Assembly (NCBI GenBank): GCA_024277995.1
Contig: JAJRUD010000016.1
Coordinates: 1 to 44,554 of the forward strand
Reading direction: 5' to 3'
Length of the DNA stretch: 44,554 nucleotides
From: Chloroflexota bacterium
Lineage (GTDB): Bacteria > Chloroflexota > Anaerolineae > Anaerolineales > E44-bin32
The notes under the pieces were generated by a model. The model had not been told where the DNA came from, made no database searches, and saw only the letters and a list, made by a program, of their open reading frames with translations. Made by a program: the position numbers and the translations under genes. Below, one piece after another: positions 1 through 9,296 of this stretch. The stretch's first letter is position 1. Every line of letters starts with the position of its first letter.

Positions 1-177
1 ATGGTGCGAGCTGGAGTTGAATTCAAGGACGGAAAACAAGTCGTCTCCTGCGAGGATATCGACATGCCATCAGCGGAGGTAGAAGACCCGGTTAGGATCG
101 CCGCCTGAGATGTCTGATCCACAACATTTGACAATATCCCGGCATTTTCGTTTCCCGCTTCGCAGCCTTTCGGCGCC

Positions 178-1410
178 TCAACCTGCATCCCGGCGCGCAG
201 GCCGGATGCTGCGCAGTACCTTCCATATCACGCTCGGCCGCAAGGCCTGGGCGGGATCGCGATAGGCGAGCATCACATCAACCAGCAAACGCGTTGTCTC
301 AGGCCAGCGTTGACAGGCCAGCACCAGCGGATCCAGCAGCCAGGGGTTCATGTAGATCTGGCGCAGCCCGTGCGTGAGCACGAAGAAGCGCTGGAAGCGG
401 CCGCGCAGCCTGCGCTCATAGGCACCCAACGCCCGCTCGGAAAAGTCACCCGTCGCGAAACATGCCTGCAGGCATTCGGCTGCCAGGCTGCCGGATTCGA
501 GCGCGTAATCAACCCCCTCGCCGGTGAAGGGGTTGACCATGCCGGCCGCTTCACCGACGAGCAGCGTGCGCTTGCCGCGCACTGGCGAGCGGTGGAAATC
601 AGTCCGCAGCGGGAAACCCTTCACCGCTCCCTGCCGGTGGGCAGCGGTGAACATGGCGGCCACCGGAGGGTGCTGCAGGAAGGCGGCCAGCGCGCCGGAG
701 GCCGTCAGTGGAGTGTGCCGTGAGCGGCGGTAGAAGCCAGCGCCCACGTTGGCCGTTCCTGGGGCCAGCGGGAAGATCCAGCCGTAGCCGGGCAAAGGCA
801 CGCCGTCGAAGCGGATCTGGATGTCCCGATCCAACCTGCGTACGCCCTCATAATACGCCCGAGCGGCATATGAATAGATGACGCGGCGCGGCAGGAGGCC
901 CATCTTCTGCAGCAGAGGCAGGCTGGCCCCTACGGCGATCACGGCCACGCGGGCCTGCAATCGCTCCTGGCGCCCATTCCTGCTGAAGGATACCTGCACG
1001 CCGCCTTTGAGGGTTTCGACCTGCTGCACGCGCGCGCCCCCCAGGAATTCGGCTCCCTCTTCGATGGCATGGCGCCGGAGCAGGTCATCCAGTTTGATGC
1101 GGCGCAGCACCAGCGCGTGGGCGGCATATCTGGGGTGGGGGGAGAGCGGCGCACGTACCTGCCTGCCCTGCGGCGCGACAAAGGTGACTCCCTCGATGTG
1201 ATAGCCCAGGCCCTCGACCTGGGAGCGCAGGCCGAGCTGCTGGAGAACGTGGATGGCGCGCGGCGAAAGGGCATCGCCGCAGGTCTTATCCCGCGGGAAG
1301 TGAGCTTTGTCGAGCAGGGCGACGCGCAGCCCGGCGCGTGCCAATAGTGAGGCCGCCGCCGAGCCCCCCGGCCCGGCCCCGACGACGGCGACGTCATATT
1401 GAGAAAGCAT
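178..1410 (-). CDS. FAD-dependent oxidoreductase, geranylgeranyl reductase family
   Basis: ORF with N-terminal dinucleotide-binding motif VAVVGAGPGGSAAASLLARAG and later LLVGEAAGMVNPFTGEGVDYALESG; start moved to the Met just before LSQYDVAVVGAG. Confidence 0.85.
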   Translation of the reverse strand: MLSQYDVAVVGAGPGGSAAASLLARAGLRVALLDKAHFPRDKTCGDALSPRAIHVLQQLGLRSQVEGLGYHIEGVTFVAPQGRQVRAPLSPHPRYAAHALVLRRIKLDDLLRRHAIEEGAEFLGGARVQQVETLKGGVQVSFSRNGRQERLQARVAVIAVGASLPLLQKMGLLPRRVIYSYAARAYYEGVRRLDRDIQIRFDGVPLPGYGWIFPLAPGTANVGAGFYRRSRHTPLTASGALAAFLQHPPVAAMFTAAHRQGAVKGFPLRTDFHRSPVRGKRTLLVGEAAGMVNPFTGEGVDYALESGSLAAECLQACFATGDFSERALGAYERRLRGRFQRFFVLTHGLRQIYMNPWLLDPLVLACQRWPETTRLLVDVMLAYRDPAQALRPSVIWKVLRSIRPARRDAG

Positions 1411-1528
1411 GTCGTCATTGTACTGTAAGGCGTGTGCACCTGGCGGGAGCAACTCTCCCCTGGCCCTCGTGCGTGCTCCTCCCCCCTCTTCTCCAAACCG
1501 GCGCCGCGTGGTAGCCTTGGGGAGTATT

Positions 1529-2992
1529 ATGGCTGGACTCGTCGGTCAACAACTCGATCACTATCGACTCCTGGAGCAGGTGGGTATGGGGGGCATGGCG
1601 ACCGTATTTCGGGCCATGGACACCCGACACCTGCAGGAAGTCGCGCTGAAGGTGCTCTCGCCCACCATCAGCGGTGACCGGCGCTTTGTACGTCGTTTCC
1701 GGCGCGAAGCGGGGATGGTGGCCCGGCTCGACCATCCGCACATCGTCCCGGTCATCGACTATGGAGAGGCCGGGGGCTACGTCTACCTTGTGATGCCCTT
1801 CGTCGACGGCGAGACGCTCTACGAGCGCATGCGCCGCGGTCCCATCGACGGCGATGACCTGATACGTTGGGTGGTGGGCGTGGCCGAAGCGCTGGAGTAC
1901 GCTCACCGGCACGGCATCATCCATCGCGACGTCAAACCCTCCAATGTGCTCATCGACGAACAGGGCGAGGCCCTGCTCACCGACTTCGGCCTGGCGCGCT
2001 GGATCGAAGGCTCCAATACCCTGACCGGATCCATGTTGATGGGGACGCCGGCCTACGTCTCACCCGAGCAAGGGCGTGGGGAGAAGCTGGACCCGCGCTC
2101 GGATCAGTATTCCTTTGCCGTGATCCTGTACGAGCTGGCGACGGGGCGGCTGCCTTTCGAGGCCGAGGCCCCCATGGCCACGGTGCTCATGCACATCCAG
2201 GAACCCGTCCCGCGCCCGCGCCGCTTCAACCCCGACCTGCCTCCCGCGGTGGATACGGTGCTGCTCAAGGGGCTGGCCAAGCGCCGCGATGACCGCTTCC
2301 CCTCGGTGCTCGCCCTGAGCAAGGCCTTCACCGCAGCCTGGGCGGGGAAGCGCGTTCCTGGATTGAGGCCGCCGCCCGAGCCGGCATCCGTGCCCTACGA
2401 GGCGCCGACCGAGGTGGACGTGAGAGCGGCACGCCCGCGCCGAAGGTCGAGCGCTGTGCTGGCGGGCGCGCTCGGCGCTGCGGCCCTGGCGCTCGTGGGG
2501 TTTCTGGGATGGTCAACCCTGCGGCCCGCCGGGCCGGCGAGCTCTTCGCTGCCCTCGCCTCAGCCGGCCGCCGCGCTTCCGACATCCTCCGCCGGAGTCG
2601 CGGCCCCCACCGCGCCACAACCCACGGTGACCATGGTCCCCGTCACCGCAGCGGATTGCCCGGGGCTGGCGATCCTCTCCTTCGGTGTCGAGGGGAACAA
2701 GGCTCGCTGGCTGCTGGATAACGGCAGCGGCAAGACACTCACCCTGCTCGGCCTGGATCTGGAATGGCCTCAGGCGAACGGCGAAGTAGAAGCCATCGCG
2801 TTCGGCGGGACGGTCATTTCGGAAGGTACGCAGTTCCTGGAAGGGGTTCCCAGGGAGCTGGAAAGCGGCCGTACGGCCGCGCTGGAGATCACCTTCCCGT
2901 GGGGTGCCAGCCCGGCGGACGGTTCCCCCCCGGCGGAATATTCCTTACGGGCGATCTTCGATCAAGACTGTGTGCTCGAGGGCTCCTGGTAG
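1529..2992 (+). CDS. Transmembrane serine/threonine protein kinase with non-PASTA extracellular C-terminal domain
   Basis: GMGGMATVF glycine loop, HRDVKPSN catalytic loop, DFGLAR; one TM segment after the kinase; C-terminal domain with two Cys. Start chosen at MAGLVGQQLDHYRLL. Confidence 0.9.
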   Translation: MAGLVGQQLDHYRLLEQVGMGGMATVFRAMDTRHLQEVALKVLSPTISGDRRFVRRFRREAGMVARLDHPHIVPVIDYGEAGGYVYLVMPFVDGETLYERMRRGPIDGDDLIRWVVGVAEALEYAHRHGIIHRDVKPSNVLIDEQGEALLTDFGLARWIEGSNTLTGSMLMGTPAYVSPEQGRGEKLDPRSDQYSFAVILYELATGRLPFEAEAPMATVLMHIQEPVPRPRRFNPDLPPAVDTVLLKGLAKRRDDRFPSVLALSKAFTAAWAGKRVPGLRPPPEPASVPYEAPTEVDVRAARPRRRSSAVLAGALGAAALALVGFLGWSTLRPAGPASSSLPSPQPAAALPTSSAGVAAPTAPQPTVTMVPVTAADCPGLAILSFGVEGNKARWLLDNGSGKTLTLLGLDLEWPQANGEVEAIAFGGTVISEGTQFLEGVPRELESGRTAALEITFPWGASPADGSPPAEYSLRAIFDQDCVLEGSW

Positions 2993-3088
2993 CGCTCTTG
3001 GCGGATGGTCCGCCCTCTCTCGATGTGTCTATCTTCACGACGGGCAGGGGCTTCCTGCCCATCACACCTTCTCAACAGGAGAAAACTC

Positions 3089-4192
3089 ATGCCCGACCCG
3101 CGCGTCGTCAACCTCGCCCGCACTCTGGTCCACTACTCCACTCGCGTCCAACCCGGTGACAGGGTGGCCATTCGCGCCACGGCGCTGGCTGAACCCCTGG
3201 TGCGCGAGGTCTATCGGGAGGTGCTGCGCGCCGGCGGCCATCCCCACCCCTTTATCAGTCTCCCGGGCCTGCAGTATATTTTCTACAGCGAGGCCCAGGA
3301 AGCGCATTTGAAATACGTCTCCCCCGTCCAAGAAATGATATTGGGCGAATTCGAGGCGATGGTCAATATCTACAGCGAGGCCAACACGCGCGAGCTCAGC
3401 GGCATCGACCCTCAGCGCCAGGCGACGATGGCCCAGACCTACGGCGATCTGATGCAGACCTACATGCGCCGTTCTGCGGAGGGATCCTTCAACTGGGTGA
3501 TCACCATGTTCCCCACTGAGGCCTATGCTCAAGACGCCGAGATGAGCCTGGCGGAGTTCGAGGAGTACGTCTACAGCACCACCTACTCCGACAGCGATGA
3601 CGCCGTCGCCGAGTGGGAGCGTTTCCACGCTTTCCAGCAGAAGCTGGTGGACTGGCTGAAGGGCAAGAAAGAGGTGGTGGTCAAGGGGCCCCACGTGGAC
3701 ATGAAGCTCTCCATCGAAGGCCGCAGCTTCATCAATTCGGACGGCCGCAAGAACATGCCCAGCGGCGAGATCTTCACCGGCCCCGTCGAGGATTCCGCCG
3801 AGGGTTGGGTGCATTTCACTTACCCGGCCGTGCTGCAGGGGCGCGAGGTCACAGGCGTTGAGCTGCGCTTCGAGCAGGGGCGGGTGGTGGAGGCCAAGGC
3901 GGAGAAGAACGAGGAGTTCCTGCTCTCCATGCTGGACAGCGACCCCGGCGCGCGCTACCTGGGCGAATGGGCCATCGGCACCAACAAGAAGATCGATCGT
4001 TTCATCAAGAACATCCTCTTCGACGAAAAGATCGGCGGCACCATCCACATGGCCCTGGGGGCCGGGATCCCTGAGACGGGATCCAAGAACAAGAGCGCCA
4101 TCCACTGGGACATGATCTGCGACATGCGCGACGGCGGGCAGATCTTCGTCGACGGTGAGCTCTTCTACGACTCGGGCGAATTCATGATCTGA
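3089..4192 (+). CDS. M29-family (thermophilic AmpS/AmpT-like) aminopeptidase
   Basis: Protein MPDPRVVNLARTLVHYSTRVQPGDRVAIRA...ending ALGAGIPETGSKNKSAIHWDMICDMRDGGQIFVDGELFYDSGEF, typical of the family; AGGAG RBS just upstream. Confidence 0.9.
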   Translation: MPDPRVVNLARTLVHYSTRVQPGDRVAIRATALAEPLVREVYREVLRAGGHPHPFISLPGLQYIFYSEAQEAHLKYVSPVQEMILGEFEAMVNIYSEANTRELSGIDPQRQATMAQTYGDLMQTYMRRSAEGSFNWVITMFPTEAYAQDAEMSLAEFEEYVYSTTYSDSDDAVAEWERFHAFQQKLVDWLKGKKEVVVKGPHVDMKLSIEGRSFINSDGRKNMPSGEIFTGPVEDSAEGWVHFTYPAVLQGREVTGVELRFEQGRVVEAKAEKNEEFLLSMLDSDPGARYLGEWAIGTNKKIDRFIKNILFDEKIGGTIHMALGAGIPETGSKNKSAIHWDMICDMRDGGQIFVDGELFYDSGEFMI

Positions 4193-4204
4193 GGCTGGCC
4201 GTCG

Positions 4205-4240
4205 ATCCTCCCGCGGGCTCAGGCCCGCGGGAGGATTTTT
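4205..4240 (+). terminator. Rho-independent terminator
   Basis: ATCCTCCCGCGGGC-TCAG-GCCCGCGGGAGGAT followed by TTTT, 14-bp perfect stem. Confidence 0.9.
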
Positions 4241-4305
4241 CATGCAACCTTTTCCCCTTTCACGCATCCAAGGGAATCGGATTTCTCATTGCAAGGGAGG
4301 GAAGG

Positions 4306-4569
4306 TTGAGCATGCCTGCTGACAAGAAACATCACCCGCGTGTGATCCTCTTCACCACGCCAACCTGCACCTACTGCCGGGCCGCAAAGCGCTATCTGCG
4401 CGAGCGCGGCGTGCGCTTCCGGGACGTGGATGTGAGCCGCGATCCGGCGGCGGCGCGCGATATGGTGCGCCGCTCCGGACAGCAGGGTGTACCGGTGCTG
4501 GACATCGGCGGGAGAATCGTGGTCGGTTTCGATCGCCCGAAGATCGACCGCCTGCTCGGTCTGCGCTGA
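4306..4569 (+). CDS. Glutaredoxin-like protein
   Basis: VILFTTPTCTYCRAAKRYLRERGVRFRDVDVSRDP...GQQGVPVLDIGG; CxxC and cis-Pro motif. Confidence 0.88.
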   Translation: MSMPADKKHHPRVILFTTPTCTYCRAAKRYLRERGVRFRDVDVSRDPAAARDMVRRSGQQGVPVLDIGGRIVVGFDRPKIDRLLGLR

Positions 4570-4628
4570 ACCTGATGGCCCCGCCACGGCTCTCAGGTCG
4601 CATATCCCAACGCAAGGAGAAGTGACAG

Positions 4629-4919
4629 ATGAGCGAGAAGAACGGCAAGGTTAAGATCGAACCTCTGGGGGCGCGCGTGCTGGTGCGCCCCGTCGAGGCC
4701 GAGGGCACCACGCCCTCGGGCATCCTGCTGCCCGAGACAGCCAAGGAGAAGCCCCAGATGGGCGTGGTGGTGGCTGTTGGCGACGATGATGAGACGATCA
4801 ACGTCGGCGTGGACGACAGGGTGCTCTACCCAAAATACGCTGGCACCGAGGTCAAGTTCGAGGGTGTCGAGTACCTGCTGATGGAGAGCAGCGACATCCT
4901 GGCCAGGGTCTTGGACTGA
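4629..4919 (+). CDS. groS: Co-chaperonin GroES (Cpn10)
   Basis: EPLGARVLVRPVEAEGTTPSGILLPETAKEKPQMGVVVAVG...VLYPKYAGTEVKFEGVEYLLMESSDILA; AAGGAG RBS. Confidence 0.93.
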   Translation: MSEKNGKVKIEPLGARVLVRPVEAEGTTPSGILLPETAKEKPQMGVVVAVGDDDETINVGVDDRVLYPKYAGTEVKFEGVEYLLMESSDILARVLD

Positions 4920-5012
4920 GGGTGGAGGCCTGACGCCGAATTCGAGTGTGGTTTCCAGGGGGCGGACCGATGGAGAGCGCGTCTGTGAGATGGCCCCTGG
5001 GCGGGCCGGCCT

Positions 5013-6185
5013 TCATCCCTTGGATCTATGGCCAGCCCAGGCCTGGGCTTTGTGGATGCGCTGACTGAGAGGGGGATGGGAGTAGAAGAGCAGGACGACC
5101 CAGTCCTCGGGGTCGACCTGGGCCAGGTTCTGGTTGGCCAGGCGGGTCATGGCGCTGGCGAAGGCCTGCGGCTTACCGGTGATGGCCAGCGCGTAGTCGT
5201 CGGCCAGCCTCTCGCGCCAGCGGGAGAAGGCGTTGGCGAGCGGCATGCTGATCAGGCCGGCCAGAGCCAGGAGCAGGATCAGCAAAGGCAGCCCCGCCGG
5301 ATCCGCCGGGCCGGTCAGGCCGGTCCGGCTGGCCAGGAGGGCGAGACCGCCGCCTGCCAGCGAGAAGCCCAGCAGGTTGAAGGCGCCTTGGGCCAGGATC
5401 ATCAAGGGGATGTCGCGGTGCACGTGGTGAGCGAGCTCGTGGGCCAGGACGGTTTCGATCTCATCGGGGGTAAAGGATTCCAGCAGGGTGTCCCCCAGGA
5501 TGATGCGCCGCGTGCGGCCCAGGCCGGTCAGCGCTGCGTTGGCGGCCCGAGTGCGGCGGCTCATGTCGAAGGTGAACACGCCTTGCACCCGGGCCCCGGC
5601 CCGTTCGGCCATGCGCATCAGGCGCTGGGCCAGGTCCGCGTGATCCTCCCCCAGCGGTCTGAAGCGGAAGAAGATGGGCATGAGCAAGATGGGAGCCAGC
5701 GCGGCCAGGACGGCTGTGAAGAGGGTGTAGAGGGCGGCGGCCCAAAGCCACCAGTGGTCGGGCGCGGCGCGGATGAGTGCGTAGAGACCCAGCAGGAGCG
5801 GTATCCCCAGGGTCAGTGAGATCAGCAAGCCTTTGGCTTGATCGAGCGCCCAGTCCGCAAGTGATTGGGTGGAAAGGCCGAAGCGGTGGGGCAGGGTGTA
5901 GCTGCGGTAGAAGTCCAGCGGGAAGGTGAGCAGGCTCCAAGGGAGACCCAGCAAGGCGCCCATCAGGAGCAGCCTGACCCACCAGGGGGGTGAGAAGGGC
6001 AGCGCGCCGCTCTGGTCGGAGGGTCGGAGCGCCTGCGCTGCCAGGTGCGCCCAGCCGGCAAAAGCCCACAGGCCCAGGTAGAGCCCGGCCAGCGAGACCT
6101 CCAGGGCCCACAGCCGGCGGCGCAGGCGGGCGTAGCGCCTGGCCTGCTTCTGGCGTTGGGGGTCGAGCTGGACTTCTTCGCGCAT
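5013..6185 (-). CDS. M48-family (Ste24-like) zinc metalloprotease
   Basis: HELAHHVHRDIPLM zinc motif, multiple TM segments, C-terminal FYSHPPLSQRI. Confidence 0.9.
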   Translation of the reverse strand: MREEVQLDPQRQKQARRYARLRRRLWALEVSLAGLYLGLWAFAGWAHLAAQALRPSDQSGALPFSPPWWVRLLLMGALLGLPWSLLTFPLDFYRSYTLPHRFGLSTQSLADWALDQAKGLLISLTLGIPLLLGLYALIRAAPDHWWLWAAALYTLFTAVLAALAPILLMPIFFRFRPLGEDHADLAQRLMRMAERAGARVQGVFTFDMSRRTRAANAALTGLGRTRRIILGDTLLESFTPDEIETVLAHELAHHVHRDIPLMILAQGAFNLLGFSLAGGGLALLASRTGLTGPADPAGLPLLILLLALAGLISMPLANAFSRWRERLADDYALAITGKPQAFASAMTRLANQNLAQVDPEDWVVLLFYSHPPLSQRIHKAQAWAGHRSKG

Positions 6186-6370
6186 ACGGGGATTCTACAC
6201 CAGGGGACTCCCGTCCGGGGGAGCGGATATCACCGCCTGCCAGCGAAGCTGCCCGCAATTCCGACCGAATGGTGAGGGCATCGCGAGCGGCCCCGGAACC
6301 TGCCAGATTGCGGGACGGCTTGGCCGCTCCCCGTTGCGGGGGTGGTGCTGTGTCTGGGTGTGCGGCCCGG

Positions 6371-6550
6371 TTAGTGCCTCTCTGCGTGCAATTTGGACAG
6401 CCCTCCTGCAGCGCCGGGCTTGGTCTCGAAGGTGATGTGGTCGTTCGCAGGGGCGGTTTCCATCTGCCAGCCGAAGAGCCGGCTGAAGAAGGCGGCGGCC
6501 TGCGGGTCCTGGGCGGCGGATTCTACACCCACGATCGGGTGTGGGCTCAT
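6371..6550 (-). pseudogene. Truncated VOC/glyoxalase-family fragment (59 aa)
   Basis: Below the ORF-track cutoff; translates to MSPHPIVGVESAAQDPQAAAFFSRLFGWQMETAPANDHITFETKPGAAGGLSKLHAERH, i.e. a VOC N-terminal half only. Confidence 0.6.
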
Positions 6551-6658
6551 CGCCGATCTTCAAGGCCGAGGCCACGCGGTTGGGGGCGGTGGTGTCGGGC
6601 GCGAGGTGCAGGCCTGGGGCTCGGTCGGGCTTGGCGTCCGAAAGCAGGCCCATTCGTG

Positions 6659-7087
6659 TCAGTCTCTCAATCTGACCGTTGAGGGCACGCCCCGCTGTTC
6701 CAGCAGGCGTTCTTCGCATATCTGGCGCACGGTGGCCTCGATCTCTGGCTCGCGCACTTTGTGGTCGCGGATGCGGTAGCGCTGCGAGAGGCGCTGGATC
6801 AGCTCTGAGGCGCTGATGGTCCCACGCTCGAATCGGTAGGTAGCGCGCTTGCCTTCCAAGGAAATCAATTCAGCTCCCTCGACGCGGGAGTTCGCATAGG
6901 GCTCGGCAAAGTCCACCACTAGTTCGCCGCGCGGGATGTTGGAGCGCACGCTATCCACGGCGTGCACCTGGCGCGCCCGCCGCCGCGCGAGCCCTTTCAG
7001 GGTTCCGCCGAGACCGCGCCCGGAGAGAGCGACGGTGAGAGCCTTGCACGGATGGCGCTTTTCGATCATGACTTCTTGTCGGTTCAT
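6659..7087 (-). pseudogene. Internally deleted ABC transporter ATP-binding protein (N-terminus joined to C-terminal domain, nucleotide-binding core missing)
   Basis: MIEKRHPCKALTVALSGRGLGGTLKGLARRRARQVHAVDSVRSNIPRGEL fused directly to VVDFAEP...ISLEGKRATYRFERGTISASELIQRLSQRYRIRDHKVREPEIEATVRQICEERLL; no Walker A, signature or Walker B motif. Confidence 0.7.
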
Positions 7088-7376
7088 GTGCCGGTGCTCC
7101 GATAGTGGCGGACGCCGAAGCGCCAGAAAGGCAGGGTCGCCAGGAATGTGGCTGCTTCCACGACGGGGGCGACGAAAGGAGCCCATCCCGGAAATCCGAG
7201 GGCGTCGGGCTTGCCCATCAGAGAGGACCGGATAGTAGTTCAGGAAGAAGGCGATCCCGGTGTAGGTGACGGCCCCCTGGAGGGTGTTGGCGGCCATGCT
7301 CTGGCACTGGCCATAAAGTGCGATAAGTGAGTTGTCGCAGTACGGCGCGCCGGGTGGTCTCGAGGAATGCCCGCAT
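7084..7376 (-). pseudogene. Internally deleted, frameshifted ABC-2 type permease remnant
   Basis: N-terminus MRAFLETTRRAVLRQLTYR; other frames give LIALYGQCQSMAANTLQGAVTYTGIAFFLNYYPVL and GKPDALGFPGWAPFVAPVVEAATFLATLPFWRFGVRHYRSTGT*, the typical C-terminus of ABC-2 family permeases; ATGA overlap with the ATPase remnant. Confidence 0.65.
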
Positions 7377-7432
7377 CGATCCCTCCAGGCGACGGGACGG
7401 GGACGCGAAAGGCGATGATGACACAGGCGGGT

Positions 7433-7461
7433 TTGACGCGGTCGGCGCGGCGGCTTACACT
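7433..7461 (+). promoter_or_regulatory. Putative sigma-70-type promoter for the glycosyltransferase
   Basis: TTGACG-N17-TACACT, about 33 nt upstream of the GTG start. Confidence 0.55.
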
Positions 7462-7493
7462 TTCAGATACTCAACCGAGGGAGCCTGATATCC

Positions 7494-8573
7494 GTGCACC
7501 TTGCCGTCAATGGTTGGCACCTGGCCACCGAACCACATGGGCTGCATGCCCTGCATCTGCTCGAAACTCTGGGGCGCCTGGCCACCGCTGGGGAAGTCCG
7601 CCTCAGCCTCTTCCACCCAGAAGGCCCTGTGCCTGCGCTTCCCGACGGTGTGGAGGCCTGGCCCATCCCCGCCGAGTCCGGTCCGCTCCATAGGCTGCAA
7701 TTCGAGCAGCGCACTTTCCCCCGGGCGGCTGCTGCATCGGGAGCGGAGTTGGTGCTGTATCCCTACGCAGCAGCGCCCCTGCGGGCGGGGCTGCCGGCCG
7801 TGGTTTGCCTCAGCCTGGAGGCACATCGCCGCCGCTCACCCTTGGAGCGGCTGCGTGAGGCGCTCGGTGTTGCTGGAATGCGCGGCGCGGCGGTGGTCCT
7901 GGCGTGTTCCGATCTGCCAGCGACCGCCGCTGCTGCGGGTCTCCCACTGGTCAGGATCCCACCCATGGTCTCGGCCGCTTTCCGCGCCACGCCTGCCGAG
8001 GGAGACGACATGGTCCTGGCTCATCATGGTCTCGAGCCGGGGTATGTGCTCTGCCTGGCGCCGCGCATCGAACAGCTTCCGCTGCTGCTGGCGGCCTGGT
8101 CGTGGGTGGAGGGTTCCATGGGGGATTCCGTCCCCCTGGTCCTCGTCGGCCTCTCCAGAGAGGCTCAGGAGGATGCGGAGGCGTGGTCGAGAAGGTTGCA
8201 CATGGACCCCGGCGCTCTGTGGTTTCTGAACGAGCCGCGGCTGGAGGACCTGCCGGGCCTGTACCGGGGTGCGACGCTTTTCCTCCATCCGGGGGAGAGC
8301 GAGACGGGCCAGGAGCTGCGCTGGGCTCTGGCGACCGGCTGCGCTATCGCCGGTGTGGAAGATCCGGCGACCGCCGCGATCGTGGAGCAGGCGGCCTATC
8401 TAACGGCACCCGGCGATGCACGATCCCTGGGATCCGCCATCCTGACGCTGCTGGTGGAAGAGGAGATGGCCGCCCTTCTGCGCAGGAAAGCTCTTCTGCG
8501 GGCCAGAGCCTACCATGGCGAAGCGCCGTTGCAGGCTTTCCTGGCCGCTCTGTGTGGGGCGGCAGGGCCGTGA
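7494..8573 (+). CDS. Glycosyltransferase family 4-like protein
   Basis: MHLAVNGWHLATEPHGLHALHLLETLGRLA N-terminus; RLEDLPGLYRGATLFLHPGESETGQELRWALATGCAIAG donor-binding-like C-terminal region; GTG start with GAGGGA RBS. Confidence 0.65.
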   Translation: MHLAVNGWHLATEPHGLHALHLLETLGRLATAGEVRLSLFHPEGPVPALPDGVEAWPIPAESGPLHRLQFEQRTFPRAAAASGAELVLYPYAAAPLRAGLPAVVCLSLEAHRRRSPLERLREALGVAGMRGAAVVLACSDLPATAAAAGLPLVRIPPMVSAAFRATPAEGDDMVLAHHGLEPGYVLCLAPRIEQLPLLLAAWSWVEGSMGDSVPLVLVGLSREAQEDAEAWSRRLHMDPGALWFLNEPRLEDLPGLYRGATLFLHPGESETGQELRWALATGCAIAGVEDPATAAIVEQAAYLTAPGDARSLGSAILTLLVEEEMAALLRRKALLRARAYHGEAPLQAFLAALCGAAGP

Positions 8574-8740
8574 GACGGCCCGGATCAGTTGGGGGCAGGG
8601 GGTGGGAAAGTGGGGGGAGCAGGCTGCCGGCGAAGCGGGGTCAAGGCGCCTCAGCCTGGTCGGTGGCTGCGCAGGCGTCGTAAAGGTGGCGGCCGCCCCC
8701 CGGTGGGGAGGCGGGAGACGGCCGCCGCAAGCCTGACCGA

Positions 8741-9169
8741 TCAGGCCAGGAAGGGGGCGTAAACCAGAGCGGTGACGATGCCAAAGACGACGTGACCCAG
8801 GATCTGGCCCACTGCCGTCATGGGATCGCGCTGTGTCTGCGGTGGACGGGGATGTACCCGCAGCATCATTGGCATGGTGACCATCATGACGATGGCGTGT
8901 CCCGCGCCGAAGATCAAGCCCCAGTACCAATTCACTGCACCAACACCGGCGCTCCAGATCGCGGCATAGATGATGGCGAAGATAGCGCCCATCATGAAGT
9001 GCACGAGGGCGCCGATGGGGCGCGCGTTCTCCTTCTTCTCGGTGAACATCGTGCCCAGCAATCCGATGATGTCCATTTTCGGCAGGCCCATCTTAGGTGC
9101 CACAGCCATCATCATCGTCATGACCGCTGTGCCGACTAATCCGGCGATAACTGCTCCAAGGATATTCAT
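8741..9169 (-). CDS. Small multi-pass membrane protein (DUF6789-like)
   Basis: MNILGAVIAGLVGTAVMTMMMAVAPKMGLPKMDIIGLLGTMF...; four hydrophobic segments; start moved to 9169. Confidence 0.7.
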   Translation of the reverse strand: MNILGAVIAGLVGTAVMTMMMAVAPKMGLPKMDIIGLLGTMFTEKKENARPIGALVHFMMGAIFAIIYAAIWSAGVGAVNWYWGLIFGAGHAIVMMVTMPMMLRVHPRPPQTQRDPMTAVGQILGHVVFGIVTALVYAPFLA

Positions 9170-9296
9170 GTGTTTCTCCTCCGATCGAGTGGGTATGATA
9201 GGATTTGGATGTCGTGGTTCGTCCCCACAACCCATAGACGCAGCGCGAGCGTTTCTTCTTACCTCTCTTCGATGCGAGCAGTGAGCCGGGGGTGCG

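Noticed and set aside
1-108. 35-codon frame at the left edge (MVRAGVEFKDGKQVVSCEDIDMPSAEVEDPVRIAA)
   Set aside because: May be the 3' end of a gene entering from outside the window, but there is too little sequence to call.
3062-4267. 401-aa minus-strand ORF
   Set aside because: Antisense to the M29 aminopeptidase; no family signature.
7218-7424. 68-aa ORF as an intact small protein
   Set aside because: Its first in-frame part matches a permease N-terminus, then shifts out of the conserved frame; better explained as part of the decayed ABC permease.
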